DNA of 64,000 bases from Hymenobacter gelipurpurascens (lineage in GTDB: Bacteria > Bacteroidota > Bacteroidia > Cytophagales > Hymenobacteraceae): positions 1,364,001 through 1,428,000 of the forward strand of contig NZ_FYEW01000001.1 of assembly GCF_900187375.1 (NCBI RefSeq), in the 5' to 3' direction. Made by a program: the position numbers and the translations under genes. The notes under the pieces were generated by a model, which saw only the letters and a list, made by a program, of their open reading frames with translations, had not been told where the DNA came from and made no database searches. Positions 29,464 to 39,151 of this stretch are shown here, piece after piece (position 1 is the first letter of the stretch; the number at the start of each line of letters is the position of its first letter).

Positions 29464-29736
29464 TCTCAGTGATTGGTTGAACAATGGCGTTGGCCCTCGC
29501 TTGCACTGCTGCAGGCCCCGGCCAATGCCCTACCATCCCTCCCGGCATCAATCGGATGCTGGCGCTGCCGAAGCCCGGCGTGGCCTATGCCACGGGGCTG
29601 CACGCGGCACGGGCTGGGCCAGGTCTTTTCTCTAGGCCTCTTTTCTGATTGATTTCCTGCAACGAGCATCCGGCGGAACCGCGGCCACCGGACACAGCTC
29701 CCTCTTGCCCGAAACTTCCACTTTTCCTTCTTCCTG

Positions 29737-32199
29737 ATGACTTCCTCTACGCCTTTCGGCCGGACCCTCCAGGGTCTGGGGTTCCTCGCTATGCTCTTTC
29801 CGTTGGCCGCCGCCGCTCAGCAGCAACCTGCCGGCTCTATCCAAGGCACCTTACTCGATCAGGCCAACGGCCAACCGGTACCCTTTGCTAACGTGGTGGT
29901 GCTGCGCGCTCAGGATTCGACATTCGTAATCGGCGCGGCATCCGGCGAAAACGGGGGCTTTTCGCTCTCTACACTTGGTTTGGGCACGTATATAGTAAAG
30001 GCCTCGGCCATTGGCTACCAGGGCCTGCGCCGCACGGTTGCTTTGACTTCAGCTGCTCCCAATGTGCGTTTGGGCACCCTGAAACTGGCCTCTACCGCTA
30101 CGCAGCTTGGCGGCGTAACGGTGCAGGGTGAGCGGGCCGCCGTGCAAGAAAGCCTCGATAAGAAGGTAATTAATGTAGAAAAAGACCTGAGCAGCGTGGG
30201 TGGCACCGCCATAAATGTGCTGCAAAACGTGCCCTCCGTAACCGTGGCGGCCGATGGTACTGTGAGCATGCGGGGCAGCTCCAACATCACCATTCTCATT
30301 GATGGCAAACCCAGCAGCTCGGCCAACAGTGGCGCCGGCGGCAACCGCCTGGAGCAGATTCCGGCCAGCTCCATTGAGCGTGTAGAGGTTGTGACGAACC
30401 CTTCGGCGCGATATGACGCAGCCGGTGCCGGCGGGGTGCTCAATATCATCCTCAAAAAGCAGAAAAAAGATGGCTGGAACGGCCAAGCCATGCTCAACCT
30501 GGGTTCACGCGAGAAATATAACCCCAGCCTGAGCCTGAACCGGCGCGTGGGCAAGATGAACACGTTTGCCTCGCTGGACCTACGCGACGACACCTACCAC
30601 AGCCGCATGTGGAGCGACCAGTATACCACCCTGGAAAACCAGGAGCTGCGCACCTACCAGCAGGGCAACAATGTGCGCCACACCAAAAACACCAGTGGCC
30701 GCATAGGTTTCGATTATACGCTGCCCGCTAACCAGAGCCTTACTGTGACGGTAGAGCCCAACTTCAACCACTCCAATAACGCAGGCACGCAGCTGGCCAC
30801 TCTCAGCGGAGCCACCAATGCCCGCATCGGGAGCACGTTTGGGGTAGTAGAGAATGTCGATAACATCGACAACTCCGTGGATTATCGCCGCACCTGGGAC
30901 GCGCACAAGGGCCGCGAGTTGACTGGCAACGCCTACTACAGCTATCTGAATGCCGATGTAGTAGTGGCCCAGCGCAACACCGAAGGCAGCCCCGACCTGC
31001 TGGAATGGAAGCAGGACCTGGACGTGAACCTGCACGCGGTGGGTGGCCAGGTAGATTACGTGCATCCTTTGGGTGAGAAAGCTCGCTTTGATACGGGTCT
31101 GAAAGGCCAGTGGCAGACCAACAGCGGCACCGACGATTTCCTGCGCCAGCAGACCGACGGCCCCGGGTTCAACCGCCTGCCCGACCGCTCTTACGCCTAC
31201 GATTTCAAGGAATACACGCAGGCTGGCTACGCTACCTACCAGCAGGAAACCGGTAAATGGACCATGCAGGGTGGCCTACGGGCGGAGTACACGAACACCA
31301 GCGGCAAAGTGATTGGCGGCAATGGCCCCTTCAAGCTCGAATACCTGAATCTGTTTCCTTCCGCCTCCGTAGCCCGCAAGCTCTCCGGCGCCGATCAGCG
31401 GCTGCAGCTGAGCTACTCGCGCCGCCTCAACCGCCCTGGCTTCATGCAGCTGCTGGCTTTCCCGCTCTACCAGGACCAGCGCAGCTACCGCATCGGTAAC
31501 CCCACGTTGCGGCCCGAATACATCAATGCGCTGGAGCTAGGCCACCAGGTTACGATGGGGCAGGCGTCCTTGACCTCCACCGTGTTCTACCGTCACACTA
31601 CCAATGCCATTCAGCGCTTGGTGCGGCTTGATACGATGGCCACGCGCCTCTACGGAGCGGGTGCGGTTATCACGGCGCAGTATGCCGCCAACTTTGGGCA
31701 GGCCACCAGCTACGGCGCGGAGGTTTCCCTGAACCAGCCGGTGGCTAAGTGGTGGCGCCTAACGGCCAGTGGCTCGCTGTTCCAGAACACCGTGACGGCA
31801 GCCACCGGCAACGAAGCCAACCGCCGGGTAGTGTCGGGTACGGCTCGCCTGATGAACTCCTTCACTCCCACGCCCAAGCTGGATATTCAGCTGACCGGCA
31901 ACTACCGCGCTGCCGCCGTCACGGCCCAGGGCCGCATTGCACCGGTAGGCTCTATGGATATAGCCCTACGCCAGCGCCTGTTCAACGACCGGGGCGCCGT
32001 TACCTTCCGGGTGTCCGATGTGTTCAATACCCAGCGCAACCTCACTGAAACCTTCACCAACGACTTCCGCGCCACTTATTACAACAAGTGGGAGTCGAGA
32101 GTGGCCTACCTGGGCTTGTCGTGGTACATGGGCTCCAACAAGCCGCCCAAGAAGATTGAAAACCAGCCTCAAGGAGGTGGCGGTGGCTTCGGTGGCTAA
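29737..32199 (+). CDS. TonB-receptor-like outer-membrane barrel with CarboxypepD-type domain
   Basis: An 820-aa outer-membrane protein: signal peptide ending near AAAAQ (residue 28), a carboxypeptidase-regulatory-like domain (SIQGTLLDQANGQPVPFANV, residues about 34-115), a plug domain (NVLQNVPSVTVAADGTVSMRG, IPASSIERVEVVTNPSARYDA), then a barrel of the outer_membrane_beta-barrel type (PF14905-like). It ends in a Gly-rich tail PQGGGGGFGG rather than the usual aromatic residue. No SusD partner follows, so uptake of a siderophore or peptide, or a non-uptake role, is as likely as glycan import. Confidence 0.85.
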   Translation: MTSSTPFGRTLQGLGFLAMLFPLAAAAQQQPAGSIQGTLLDQANGQPVPFANVVVLRAQDSTFVIGAASGENGGFSLSTLGLGTYIVKASAIGYQGLRRTVALTSAAPNVRLGTLKLASTATQLGGVTVQGERAAVQESLDKKVINVEKDLSSVGGTAINVLQNVPSVTVAADGTVSMRGSSNITILIDGKPSSSANSGAGGNRLEQIPASSIERVEVVTNPSARYDAAGAGGVLNIILKKQKKDGWNGQAMLNLGSREKYNPSLSLNRRVGKMNTFASLDLRDDTYHSRMWSDQYTTLENQELRTYQQGNNVRHTKNTSGRIGFDYTLPANQSLTVTVEPNFNHSNNAGTQLATLSGATNARIGSTFGVVENVDNIDNSVDYRRTWDAHKGRELTGNAYYSYLNADVVVAQRNTEGSPDLLEWKQDLDVNLHAVGGQVDYVHPLGEKARFDTGLKGQWQTNSGTDDFLRQQTDGPGFNRLPDRSYAYDFKEYTQAGYATYQQETGKWTMQGGLRAEYTNTSGKVIGGNGPFKLEYLNLFPSASVARKLSGADQRLQLSYSRRLNRPGFMQLLAFPLYQDQRSYRIGNPTLRPEYINALELGHQVTMGQASLTSTVFYRHTTNAIQRLVRLDTMATRLYGAGAVITAQYAANFGQATSYGAEVSLNQPVAKWWRLTASGSLFQNTVTAATGNEANRRVVSGTARLMNSFTPTPKLDIQLTGNYRAAAVTAQGRIAPVGSMDIALRQRLFNDRGAVTFRVSDVFNTQRNLTETFTNDFRATYYNKWESRVAYLGLSWYMGSNKPPKKIENQPQGGGGGFGG

Positions 32200-32705
32200 T
32201 TGCTGGCAACGGCTGAGTCTCTCTGAAAATATTTTTTCCGTCCGATGTAACTTTTACGAAAATAAGCGGTGTCCACAACAGCAATGCACCGCAGAAGCCC
32301 TCTACTGTTACCCCGACAAGCGCAAAAGCTCATCAGAGAACAGTCCAGAAAAGACTTGAAAAAATTGTAGAAATATTTCTCACTTCTCAGGCATCCTTTT
32401 CAGTCTCCCTAACATCTATCTTATAGCTAAGCATTTACCGGCAGACAGGTAGCTACTTCTGCCGCTAACACCGCTCCTACTTCGGCCCGCGGCAACTTTC
32501 CTCCCGGATAAGTTATGGCCACCCGCCCGCCGAATGTGCCTTACAACCAAAGGGTACAGCTGCCCAGGTTGCCGGCGCTATTCCAGGGCTTCTCGATAGC
32601 CTCTGCCCTTTCTCCTTCCTCTTTTACTGTGCTTGTTTTCGGCGGGCCTGCGGGTGCAGGTAGGCCGACAGGTAGCTCCTTGCCAACATTTTTCTCCTTC
32701 AACTC
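32200..32705. other. Intergenic region, no gene seen
   Basis: About 500 bases between the barrel gene and a small secreted protein. The first part (32215-32420) is AT-rich with poly-A/T tracts, the rest pyrimidine-rich. No hairpin terminator or full promoter was recognised. Confidence 0.5.
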
Positions 32706-33086
32706 ATGAAAACTTCCCTGCTTTCCCGCCTGAGCCTTTCTTGCCTGCTGCTGGCTCTCCCAGTTTCCATGGCCTTTGCCCAAACCTCCGTCTACAGCGA
32801 GGCGCCCATCATCGCCAAAACCGGCTACTGGACTCTGCAAACCGATACCCAGGCCCGCGACCACACGGTAGTACGCTTCTACAACGACCAGCACGAGCTG
32901 TTGTATGAGGAGCAGCTGAAAGGGGTGTGCCTCGATCCTTCCAAGAGCTTGGCTGCCCACCGCCGCATTTCCCGCATGCTGGGCACCACGCTGCAGCAAG
33001 TACAGCGCCTGCACAACAACTCGGTGGTTTCTACCAACATGGTAGCCCTGAACCGCCACACCCAGCGCCTGTACGCTATGCAATAG
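32706..33086 (+). CDS. Small secreted protein of unknown function
   Basis: A 126-aa protein with a clear signal peptide (MKTSLLSRLSLSCLLLALPVSMAFAQ). The mature part begins TSVYSEAPIIAKTGYWTLQTD and includes VVRFYNDQHELLYEEQLKG, which looks like a short beta-sheet, then a basic helix (AAHRRISRMLGTTLQQVQRL). No family is recognised. Its place between two outer-membrane-associated genes suggests an envelope role, as does the same MKTS start as the next gene. Confidence 0.75.
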   Translation: MKTSLLSRLSLSCLLLALPVSMAFAQTSVYSEAPIIAKTGYWTLQTDTQARDHTVVRFYNDQHELLYEEQLKGVCLDPSKSLAAHRRISRMLGTTLQQVQRLHNNSVVSTNMVALNRHTQRLYAMQ

Positions 33087-33407
33087 CCGTTGGCTTCTGG
33101 CCCGCTTATACTATCCTATGTTATCCGTTATCCGCAGTTTCTGCTTCTGCTAGGCCAGTCAGAAACGCTCTCAATACCTAATTAGTAGCCTAATGCAGCG
33201 CCGCATTTGCGCGTGCTCCGGCCTCCGCCCTGTAATGGCGGGGCTCCGTCCCACCAGACTCCTGGCCTAGAGGCCACCCGTCAGCCTGGGCTCGACACCA
33301 ACTCCTTGCATTTCCTGACCGTCTCCGGCCCCTTCCGGAACAGAACCGCGGCTGCCCGCCAGGCACCGGGGACGGCCACGCCTTACTCTTTCATTTCGCA
33401 CCTCACC
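33087..33407. other. Intergenic/leader region, no gene seen
   Basis: About 320 GC-rich bases. The frame of the next gene is open through the last 200 bases, but only its ATG at 33408 begins a signal peptide, so this stretch is taken as a leader. Confidence 0.5.
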
Positions 33408-33872
33408 ATGAAAACTTCCTTTGCCATCCGTACCCTGTTGGGCCTTTCGCTTCTTTTTGCCGGCCGCGAGGCGGCTGCCACTCAGCCCAAGGCCAGCGCC
33501 AGCGGCACCATCAGTGGCCGCCTGTTCGATGGGGAAACCCAGGAGCCTATTCCGCATGCCAACGTGATTCTGCTGCGCGCTTCCGACAACCGCTTCGTGA
33601 AGTCCGTGGAAACGGATGCCAACGGCGTTTTCAGGGCCGACAAGCTGCCCCTAGGCCAGTACAAGTTCCGCACTACGGTGCTCGGCTACCACTCCGTAAA
33701 CCCCATCGTGGCTTTTCATGCGCGCCGGACACAGGTGGCGCTGGGTTCGGTGGTAATGGTGCCGCTCAGTACGCCTCAGGTTGCCCGCGCCAACAAGCAG
33801 GAGTGGGCACAACGGAACCGCGCCGTAGCCCAGCTGGAGCCTCGCCGTCCCGCCGTTCGGGTGCGCTCCTAG
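33408..33872 (+). CDS. Secreted carboxypeptidase-regulatory-like domain protein
   Basis: A 154-aa protein: signal peptide (MKTSFAIRTLLGLSLLFAGREAAA), then one CarboxypepD_reg-like beta-sandwich (GTISGRLFDGETQEPIPHANVILLRASD, ETDANGVFRADKLPLGQYKF, VLGYHSV), then a basic tail. The domain closely parallels the N-terminal domain of the barrel at 29737, for example PFANVVVLRAQDSTFV against PHANVILLRASDNRFV, so the two genes may have arisen by partial duplication. Role unknown. Confidence 0.8.
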   Translation: MKTSFAIRTLLGLSLLFAGREAAATQPKASASGTISGRLFDGETQEPIPHANVILLRASDNRFVKSVETDANGVFRADKLPLGQYKFRTTVLGYHSVNPIVAFHARRTQVALGSVVMVPLSTPQVARANKQEWAQRNRAVAQLEPRRPAVRVRS

Positions 33873-34077
33873 CGGAACCACACCGTAGGCCAGTGCGCCT
33901 GGCGTACTAGCCGGGGCAGCCTGCCGCTTTCCAGGCCACTGCTTTCGCCCGATGGGCTGCTCCCAGGAGTAGCTCATCGGGCGAGCTGTTTTTCGGGCGG
34001 GGCGGGCGCTTTTTGGGTTACACCTGGCCTAGCGAGGTATTAACTTGCGCCTCTCCTTGAGAGAAGCAGCCCCACTT

Positions 34078-34779
34078 ATGGCCGCCACTCCCCTCCGTCG
34101 AATAATACTAAGAGGTATGCAGGCCTTCGTTGCCTTTATTCTGCTGCTGATGACCGGTACGCTGGTGCCCGTGAACCGCGACTTTCGGCAAACGCCCGGT
34201 GGCATCCCTGTGTTTGTGGTTTCCAACGGGCTGCATACCGATGTGGTATTGCCAATGCGGGAGGCGCGCACGGGCCAGGACTGGCTGCAGGAGTTTCAGC
34301 AACCCAGCCTCACGGCCCGGTTTGCGCACTACCCATATGTGGCCTTCGGGTGGGGCAATGAAGGTTTTTACCTGGGCTCAATGGGCGGCAAATTCCCCGG
34401 GCCGAAGGCTGTTCTGGGCGCGGTTTTTCCTTCCAAAACACTCATGCACGTCGATTTTTACCGAAGCGCACCGAAAGCCGGACACCGTGTGGTGCCTCTC
34501 CTGATATCGGCGCAGCAATACCAACGCCTGACGAGCTACGTGCGCAATTCCTTTAGCCCACCCGACAGCCTAGGCCAGTACCAACTGCGCCAGCCCGCCG
34601 GCTACTCACCCGAAGACTTTTTCTTCCGGGCCCGAGGCCGCTACCATGCCCTGCGCACCTGCAACGACTGGACAAACCAGGGCCTGCGCAAGGCCGGGCT
34701 GCGGGCCGCGCTCAAAGCTCCTTTCGCTGCATCTGTGCTCTTCCAAGCTCAACAGGTAGAGCCTGTTGAGGAGAAATAA
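34078..34779 (+). CDS. TIGR02117/DUF2459-family membrane-anchored protein
   Basis: A 233-aa protein with an N-terminal membrane helix (MQAFVAFILLLMTGTLVPV). Conserved family words are seen: VVSNGLHTDVVLP near residue 45, YVAFGWGNEGFYL, and LRTCNDWTNQGLRKAGL with the conserved Cys. This family was named from proteins sometimes found near urease genes; the Cys and His pattern hints at a cysteine-hydrolase fold, but no activity is established. The ATG at 34078 is chosen over a TTG at 34045; an ATG at 34117 just before the helix is also possible. Confidence 0.75.
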   Translation: MAATPLRRIILRGMQAFVAFILLLMTGTLVPVNRDFRQTPGGIPVFVVSNGLHTDVVLPMREARTGQDWLQEFQQPSLTARFAHYPYVAFGWGNEGFYLGSMGGKFPGPKAVLGAVFPSKTLMHVDFYRSAPKAGHRVVPLLISAQQYQRLTSYVRNSFSPPDSLGQYQLRQPAGYSPEDFFFRARGRYHALRTCNDWTNQGLRKAGLRAALKAPFAASVLFQAQQVEPVEEK

Positions 34780-34901
34780 CTAAATATCAGACAATTTTTC
34801 AGGTTTTTTTCCTACTTATCCTTGTTTCTCTTACGAACTCCACAGACAATTTCTGCGCTAATAGAGGGGTAATACTTAGCACATTATATTACTTTTTTAC
34901 A

Positions 34902-35285
34902 ATGTTGGATGTCCACCGGGAAGTATTGCCAAACGGATTCCTTCTAATCCTCTCACCAGACACGTCTTCTTCCGATGATGTGAAACTTACGCGCGCCCTA
35001 CACCGGGCTAGTCGAAGCGATAAACCAGCTATTCTGGTTGATTTCAGCCTGGTGAACACTATTTCTGAAGAGACTACTGAGTTGCTACTGGCCTACGCCT
35101 TTTTGTTGCATGCCCAGGACCGGCGCCTGATTTTGTGCCATGTGCCCCAACCGGTGCAGCACCACTTCATTTATCTGGATGCGGCCTCCCAGCCTCTGCT
35201 GGTTCCGTCGTTGCTGGATGCTATTCAGGAAATAGACTTTGAGGCCGGCAGAAGCCATATATACTACGAGCCGTCGCCAAACTAG
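34902..35285 (+). CDS. Small STAS-like cytoplasmic protein
   Basis: A 127-aa protein without a signal peptide. The central part (AILVDFSLVNTISEETTELLLAYAFLLHAQDRRLILCHVP) has the strand-loop-helix pattern of STAS domains, which serve in anti-sigma-antagonist proteins, where a Ser/Thr at the helix start is phosphorylated. Here the loop reads NTISEETT. That match is by pattern only. It stands alone upstream of hisS, preceded by a T-rich stretch. Confidence 0.6.
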   Translation: MLDVHREVLPNGFLLILSPDTSSSDDVKLTRALHRASRSDKPAILVDFSLVNTISEETTELLLAYAFLLHAQDRRLILCHVPQPVQHHFIYLDAASQPLLVPSLLDAIQEIDFEAGRSHIYYEPSPN

Positions 35286-35371
35286 CGGCCGTTTGCGCCC
35301 CTCTGCCGATCTAAGAAATACGTGCGAGACAGCTCAGGAAGTGGCCTAGGCCACATTTACCATGAGGCCCG

Positions 35372-35400
35372 TTGAAGTCAGACGGCCCGTTGTACCTTCG
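35372..35400 (+). promoter_or_regulatory. Promoter of hisS: TTG-N18-TACCTTCG
   Basis: TTG at 35372 and TACCTTCG at 35393-35400 are 18 bases apart. The predicted start is about 18 bases before the ATG at 35425, which excludes the longer open frame. Just upstream is the perfect 14-bp palindrome GTGGCCTAGGCCAC (35341-35354), two host TAGGCC words back to back. Confidence 0.65.
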
Positions 35401-35424
35401 CGTCATCATTTCGCACACTTTCTG

Positions 35425-36822
35425 ATGAGCGCCCAAAAACCCAGCATCCCCCGCGGCACCCGCGATTTTGGCCCGGCCGTGGTGGCCCGCCGCAACTATA
35501 TCTTCGGTATTATTCGTCGCACGTTCGAGAAGTTCGGCTACGCGCCCCTCGAAACTCCGACGCTGGAAAACCTCTCGGTACTCACCGGCAAATACGGCGA
35601 GGAAGGCGACCAATTGCTCTTTAAAGTCCTGAACTCCGGCGACTTCGCCAAGGATGTAACGCCCGAAGACCTGGCCGCCGATAACCGCAGCAAGTGCCTG
35701 CTACCCAAAGTAGCCGAGAAAGGCCTGCGCTACGACCTCACGGTGCCTTTCGCGCGCTACGTGGTCATGAACCGCAACACGCTGGTATTCCCCTTCAAGC
35801 GCTACCAGATTCAGCCCGTGTGGCGCGCCGACCGCCCCCAGCGCGGCCGCTACCGTGAGTTTTACCAGTGCGACGCCGACGTGGTAGGCACCGACTCTTT
35901 GCTGTGCGAGGCAGAAATTGTGCTCATGATGTCGGAGGTGCTGACTGGCCTAGGCCTCACGGAGCACACCATCAAAATAAACCACCGCCGCGTACTGGGC
36001 GCATTCTACCAGGCACTCGGCGGCGAAGGAACCGAGACTGATCTGTTTACGGCCATCGATAAGCTTGACAAGATTGGGCGCGAAGGCGTGGAAAAAGAGC
36101 TGGCCAGCCGTGGCTTCTCGCCCGAAGCCACGGAGCGTCTCTTCGACCTACTGGGCGTAGGCGGCGACTTTGCCGAGAAGCTGGAGCGCCTGCTCGCCGC
36201 CTTCGTGACGGCCGGCGTAGAACCCGATAACGCCGACGGCTATAAAGGTCTGCAGGACCTGAAGCGTGTGTATGATTACCTGGTGAGCTTCGGGTTCGAT
36301 AAGTTTGAGAACCTGGAGTTTGACGTGACGCTGGCCCGCGGCCTGAGCTATTACACGGGCTGCATCTTCGAAATCAAGATCAACAACGTGAACATGGGCA
36401 GCGTGAGCGGCGGTGGCCGCTACGATAACCTCACGGGCGCCTTCGGGCTGCCCGGCGTGTCGGGCGTGGGCTTCTCCTTCGGCGTTGATCGGCTTTACGA
36501 TTGCCTCGAAGAGCTGAACCTGTTCCCGGCCGATGCCGCCACTACCACGCGCTGCTTGGTCGCGAACTTCGATGCCGAAAGCGAAGCGGCGGTACTGCCG
36601 GTGCTGCGCCGGCTGCGCGAGGCCGGTATCCCGAGCGAGCTGTTCCCGGAGTCAGGCAAGCTGAAAAAGCAGTTTCAGTACGCCGATCAAAAAGGTATTC
36701 CGTACGTGCTGCTGCAGGGCTCTGAGGAGCGCGCCGCTGGCCAGTTTAAGCTCAAAAACCTGGGCACTGGCCTGGAAAGCACCGTCTCGCTGGATGAAGT
36801 GCTAGCTGAACTAACTAAATAG
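35425..36822 (+). CDS. hisS: Histidine--tRNA ligase
   Basis: A 465-aa class II aminoacyl-tRNA synthetase. Motif 1 lies near SIPRGTRDFGP, motif 2 near QIQPVWRADRPQRGRYREFYQCD, the histidine-specific LARGLSYYTGCIFE follows, and motif 3 is GVGFSFGVDRL. A C-terminal anticodon-binding domain starts near residue 375 (TRCLVANFDAESEAAVLPV). The Bacteroidota-type insertion KVLNSGDFAKDVTPEDL is present. The start is fixed by the promoter and by the family N-terminus. Confidence 0.96.
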   Translation: MSAQKPSIPRGTRDFGPAVVARRNYIFGIIRRTFEKFGYAPLETPTLENLSVLTGKYGEEGDQLLFKVLNSGDFAKDVTPEDLAADNRSKCLLPKVAEKGLRYDLTVPFARYVVMNRNTLVFPFKRYQIQPVWRADRPQRGRYREFYQCDADVVGTDSLLCEAEIVLMMSEVLTGLGLTEHTIKINHRRVLGAFYQALGGEGTETDLFTAIDKLDKIGREGVEKELASRGFSPEATERLFDLLGVGGDFAEKLERLLAAFVTAGVEPDNADGYKGLQDLKRVYDYLVSFGFDKFENLEFDVTLARGLSYYTGCIFEIKINNVNMGSVSGGGRYDNLTGAFGLPGVSGVGFSFGVDRLYDCLEELNLFPADAATTTRCLVANFDAESEAAVLPVLRRLREAGIPSELFPESGKLKKQFQYADQKGIPYVLLQGSEERAAGQFKLKNLGTGLESTVSLDEVLAELTK

Positions 36823-36869
36823 CAAGCGGCTGGAAAAGGGCCTTTACCATTGGTGATGGCCGATAATGA

Positions 36870-36902
36870 AAATGCCTCCCACTGATATAGTGAGAGGCAT
36901 TT
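36870..36902 (+). terminator. Terminator of hisS
   Basis: AAATGCCTC pairs with GAGGCATTT, with ACT/AGT further in. It lies about 50 bases after the hisS stop and 20 bases before the end of the convergent small gene, so it may serve both. Confidence 0.75.
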
Positions 36903-36922
36903 CTTGCTTTATTCCGGCAGGC

Positions 36923-37195
36923 CTATACGGCCTTCTTGACCTTCATATGTGCTTTGTGAATATCCTGGCCAACTTTAGTACGGCCGATTTTATGCGTGGT
37001 TTCCGTCACCTTGGAGCCGTTCGGCCGCATTACCGTTTCGGTGGTGGTAGTAGCGCCGGTGGCTTCATTTTTCACCTTCTTGGTTACTTTCTGGCTGCCG
37101 TCGGCGCTGGTTTTGACGTTGGTTTTCACATCTCCCTGAGCTATAGCGGATGCAGCAAAGGCAACTGCTATCAGCATGAATGCAATGCGTTTCAT
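36923..37195 (-). CDS. Small secreted basic protein of unknown function
   Basis: A 90-aa protein with a signal peptide (MKRIAFMLIAVAFAASAIAQ). The mature part is rich in Lys and Thr with short repeats (DVKTNVKTSADGSQKVTKKV, TTTTETV) and ends with KVKKAV. No family is recognised. It would be a small, strongly basic periplasmic or secreted protein. Confidence 0.75.
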   Translation of the reverse strand: MKRIAFMLIAVAFAASAIAQGDVKTNVKTSADGSQKVTKKVKNEATGATTTTETVMRPNGSKVTETTHKIGRTKVGQDIHKAHMKVKKAV

Positions 37196-37576
37196 AACGA
37201 AAGCTGTTAAATGGTTGAAAGAAAATTTTCAGTTGAAGTAACAACCTACTTGGTGAAGGAAGCATGAAAATTTTGGCACCCAAACCAATCATATATAATT
37301 GATAAACAGATTATTACTACGAACTATTTAAAGTCCTTTTTTCTCTCGCCTTATAGTTCCTGTTAGTCCATTCTTGCCCTGCCGGGCCTAGTGGCACCCG
37401 GCTATCTTATTGCTTACGACCAGATAAGGGAAGGCTCTTCGCAGCCCGATAGCTTAATTGTATAAGGCACTTATGGCGGCTTCGGCTCTGTAGGGGATGC
37501 GGTTTTTTGTTCGACCGGAAAAGCCCACTTTTGGCAATCCATCTGGCCCCACCCGCCGCTCCTTCTCTGCCACCCC
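37196..37576. other. Intergenic region between divergent genes, no gene seen
   Basis: About 380 bases between the small secreted protein and hutH. The part 37200-37350 is AT-rich and probably holds the minus-strand promoter; the remainder leads into hutH. No clear promoter pair was found. Confidence 0.5.
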
Positions 37577-39076
37577 ATGTCTCAGGATCATTCCCTTACT
37601 CCGTCTGCTCGCCTCGATCTAGATACGCTAGGCCACCTGCTGCGCACCAATGCCACTGTGGTTCTCAGCGAGGAAGCCCGCCAGCGCATTGCGGCCTGCC
37701 ACAGCTACCTGCACGCGCGCCTCGAAGCCACCCCCGATGCGCCCATCTATGGTATCAATACCGGGTTTGGAGCGCTGTGCAACAAGGCCATTGCCGCCGA
37801 GCAGCGCCAGCAGTTGCAGGTAAACCTAATGATGTCGCATGCCTGCGGCACCGGGGAGGAAGTGCCCGCCGATCTGGTGCGCCTGATGTTGCTGTTGAAA
37901 GCTCAAAGCCTGAGCTACGGCCACAGCGGCGTGCAGCTCAGCACCGTGCAGCGCCTCCTCGATTTTTATAACCGCGAGATGCTGCCAGTGGTGTATCAGC
38001 AGGGCTCGTTGGGCGCCAGTGGCGATTTGGCACCGCTAGCCCACCTATGTTTGCCGCTGCTAGGCCTAGGTGAGGTAAACTACATGGGCTACCGCCTCTC
38101 CGCCACCGATGCCATGAGCCTATTTAGCTGGGCTCCGCTCACGCTGCAAGCCAAGGAAGGCCTAGCCCTGCTGAATGGCACGCAGTTTATGCTGGCCTAC
38201 GCCGTGCACTGCCTGCTGCGCGTGCAACGCCTGCTAAACGCGGCCGACGTCATTGGGGCCTTGTCTCTGGAAGCCTTTGGAGGCCGCGCCGAGCCGTTTG
38301 ATGAGCGCCTGCACCTGATTCGGCCTCACGCCGGGCAGCTTACCGTGGCCCAGCGCGTACGAGAGCTGTTAGTGCAAAGCGAACTGCAGGAGCAGCCCCG
38401 CCTAGCTGTGCAGGACCCCTACTCTTTCCGGTGCATGCCCCAGGTACACGGCGCCTCCCGCGATGCCCTGGCCTACGTGCAGCAAGTGGTAGAAACCGAG
38501 TGCAACTCCGTAACCGACAACCCCAACATTTTCCCCGACGACGATGCCATTCTGAGCGGCGGCAACTTCCATGGGCAGCCGCTGGCGCTGGCACTGGATA
38601 TGCTGGCCATTGCCACGGCTGAGTTGGGCAGCATATCGGAGCGGCGCACGTACCAGCTCATCAGTGGGCAGCGCGGCCTGCCGCCGTTTCTGGTGGCAGA
38701 GCCGGGCTTGAACTCCGGCTTCATGATTCCGCAATACACGGCAGCTGGCATCGTGAGCCAGAACAAGCAGCTGTGCACGCCCGCTTCCGTTGACAGCATT
38801 GTGAGCAGCAACGGCCAGGAAGACCACGTAAGCATGGGGGCCAATGCTGCCACCAAAGCCCGCCGGGTAGTAGAAAATGTAGAGCAGCTGCTGGGCATTG
38901 AGCTGCTGAATGCCGCGCAGGCCCTGGCTTTCCGCCGCCCGGCCCGCACCTCCGAGGCATTAGAACAAGTAGTGACGGCCTTCCGCGAGAAAGTACCCTT
39001 CGTGAGCCAGGACCGGGTGCTGTACCCCGATTTGCATGCGGCCGCGGCCTTCGTGCGGACGTATCAGTGGGAATAA
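37577..39076 (+). CDS. hutH: Histidine ammonia-lyase
   Basis: A 499-aa lyase that converts histidine to urocanate. The MIO cofactor triad Ala147-Ser148-Gly149 is in GSLGASGDLAPLAH, and the catalytic Tyr58 is in IYGINTGFG. Other family words: ALLNGTQFM, YSFRCMPQVHG and SSNGQEDHVSMGANAA. No other histidine-use genes (hutU, hutI, hutG) are next to it. Tyrosine or phenylalanine ammonia-lyase is a possible alternative in this superfamily, but the overall motifs fit HutH. Confidence 0.88.
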   Translation: MSQDHSLTPSARLDLDTLGHLLRTNATVVLSEEARQRIAACHSYLHARLEATPDAPIYGINTGFGALCNKAIAAEQRQQLQVNLMMSHACGTGEEVPADLVRLMLLLKAQSLSYGHSGVQLSTVQRLLDFYNREMLPVVYQQGSLGASGDLAPLAHLCLPLLGLGEVNYMGYRLSATDAMSLFSWAPLTLQAKEGLALLNGTQFMLAYAVHCLLRVQRLLNAADVIGALSLEAFGGRAEPFDERLHLIRPHAGQLTVAQRVRELLVQSELQEQPRLAVQDPYSFRCMPQVHGASRDALAYVQQVVETECNSVTDNPNIFPDDDAILSGGNFHGQPLALALDMLAIATAELGSISERRTYQLISGQRGLPPFLVAEPGLNSGFMIPQYTAAGIVSQNKQLCTPASVDSIVSSNGQEDHVSMGANAATKARRVVENVEQLLGIELLNAAQALAFRRPARTSEALEQVVTAFREKVPFVSQDRVLYPDLHAAAAFVRTYQWE

Positions 39077-39151
39077 TGTATTCTCGGTGAATGGCTTAAC
39101 GCCTATTTTAGACGCTTAGCAAACGCAACAGCCCACGTCTTCCGTTATGGC

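Noticed and set aside
29288..29635. 115-codon plus-strand frame before the barrel gene
   Set aside because: It spans the predicted promoter, has no domain features and changes composition halfway.
29464..29736. Cobalamin or other riboswitch in the leader of the barrel gene
   Set aside because: No B12 box or other known conserved core was found in the leader.
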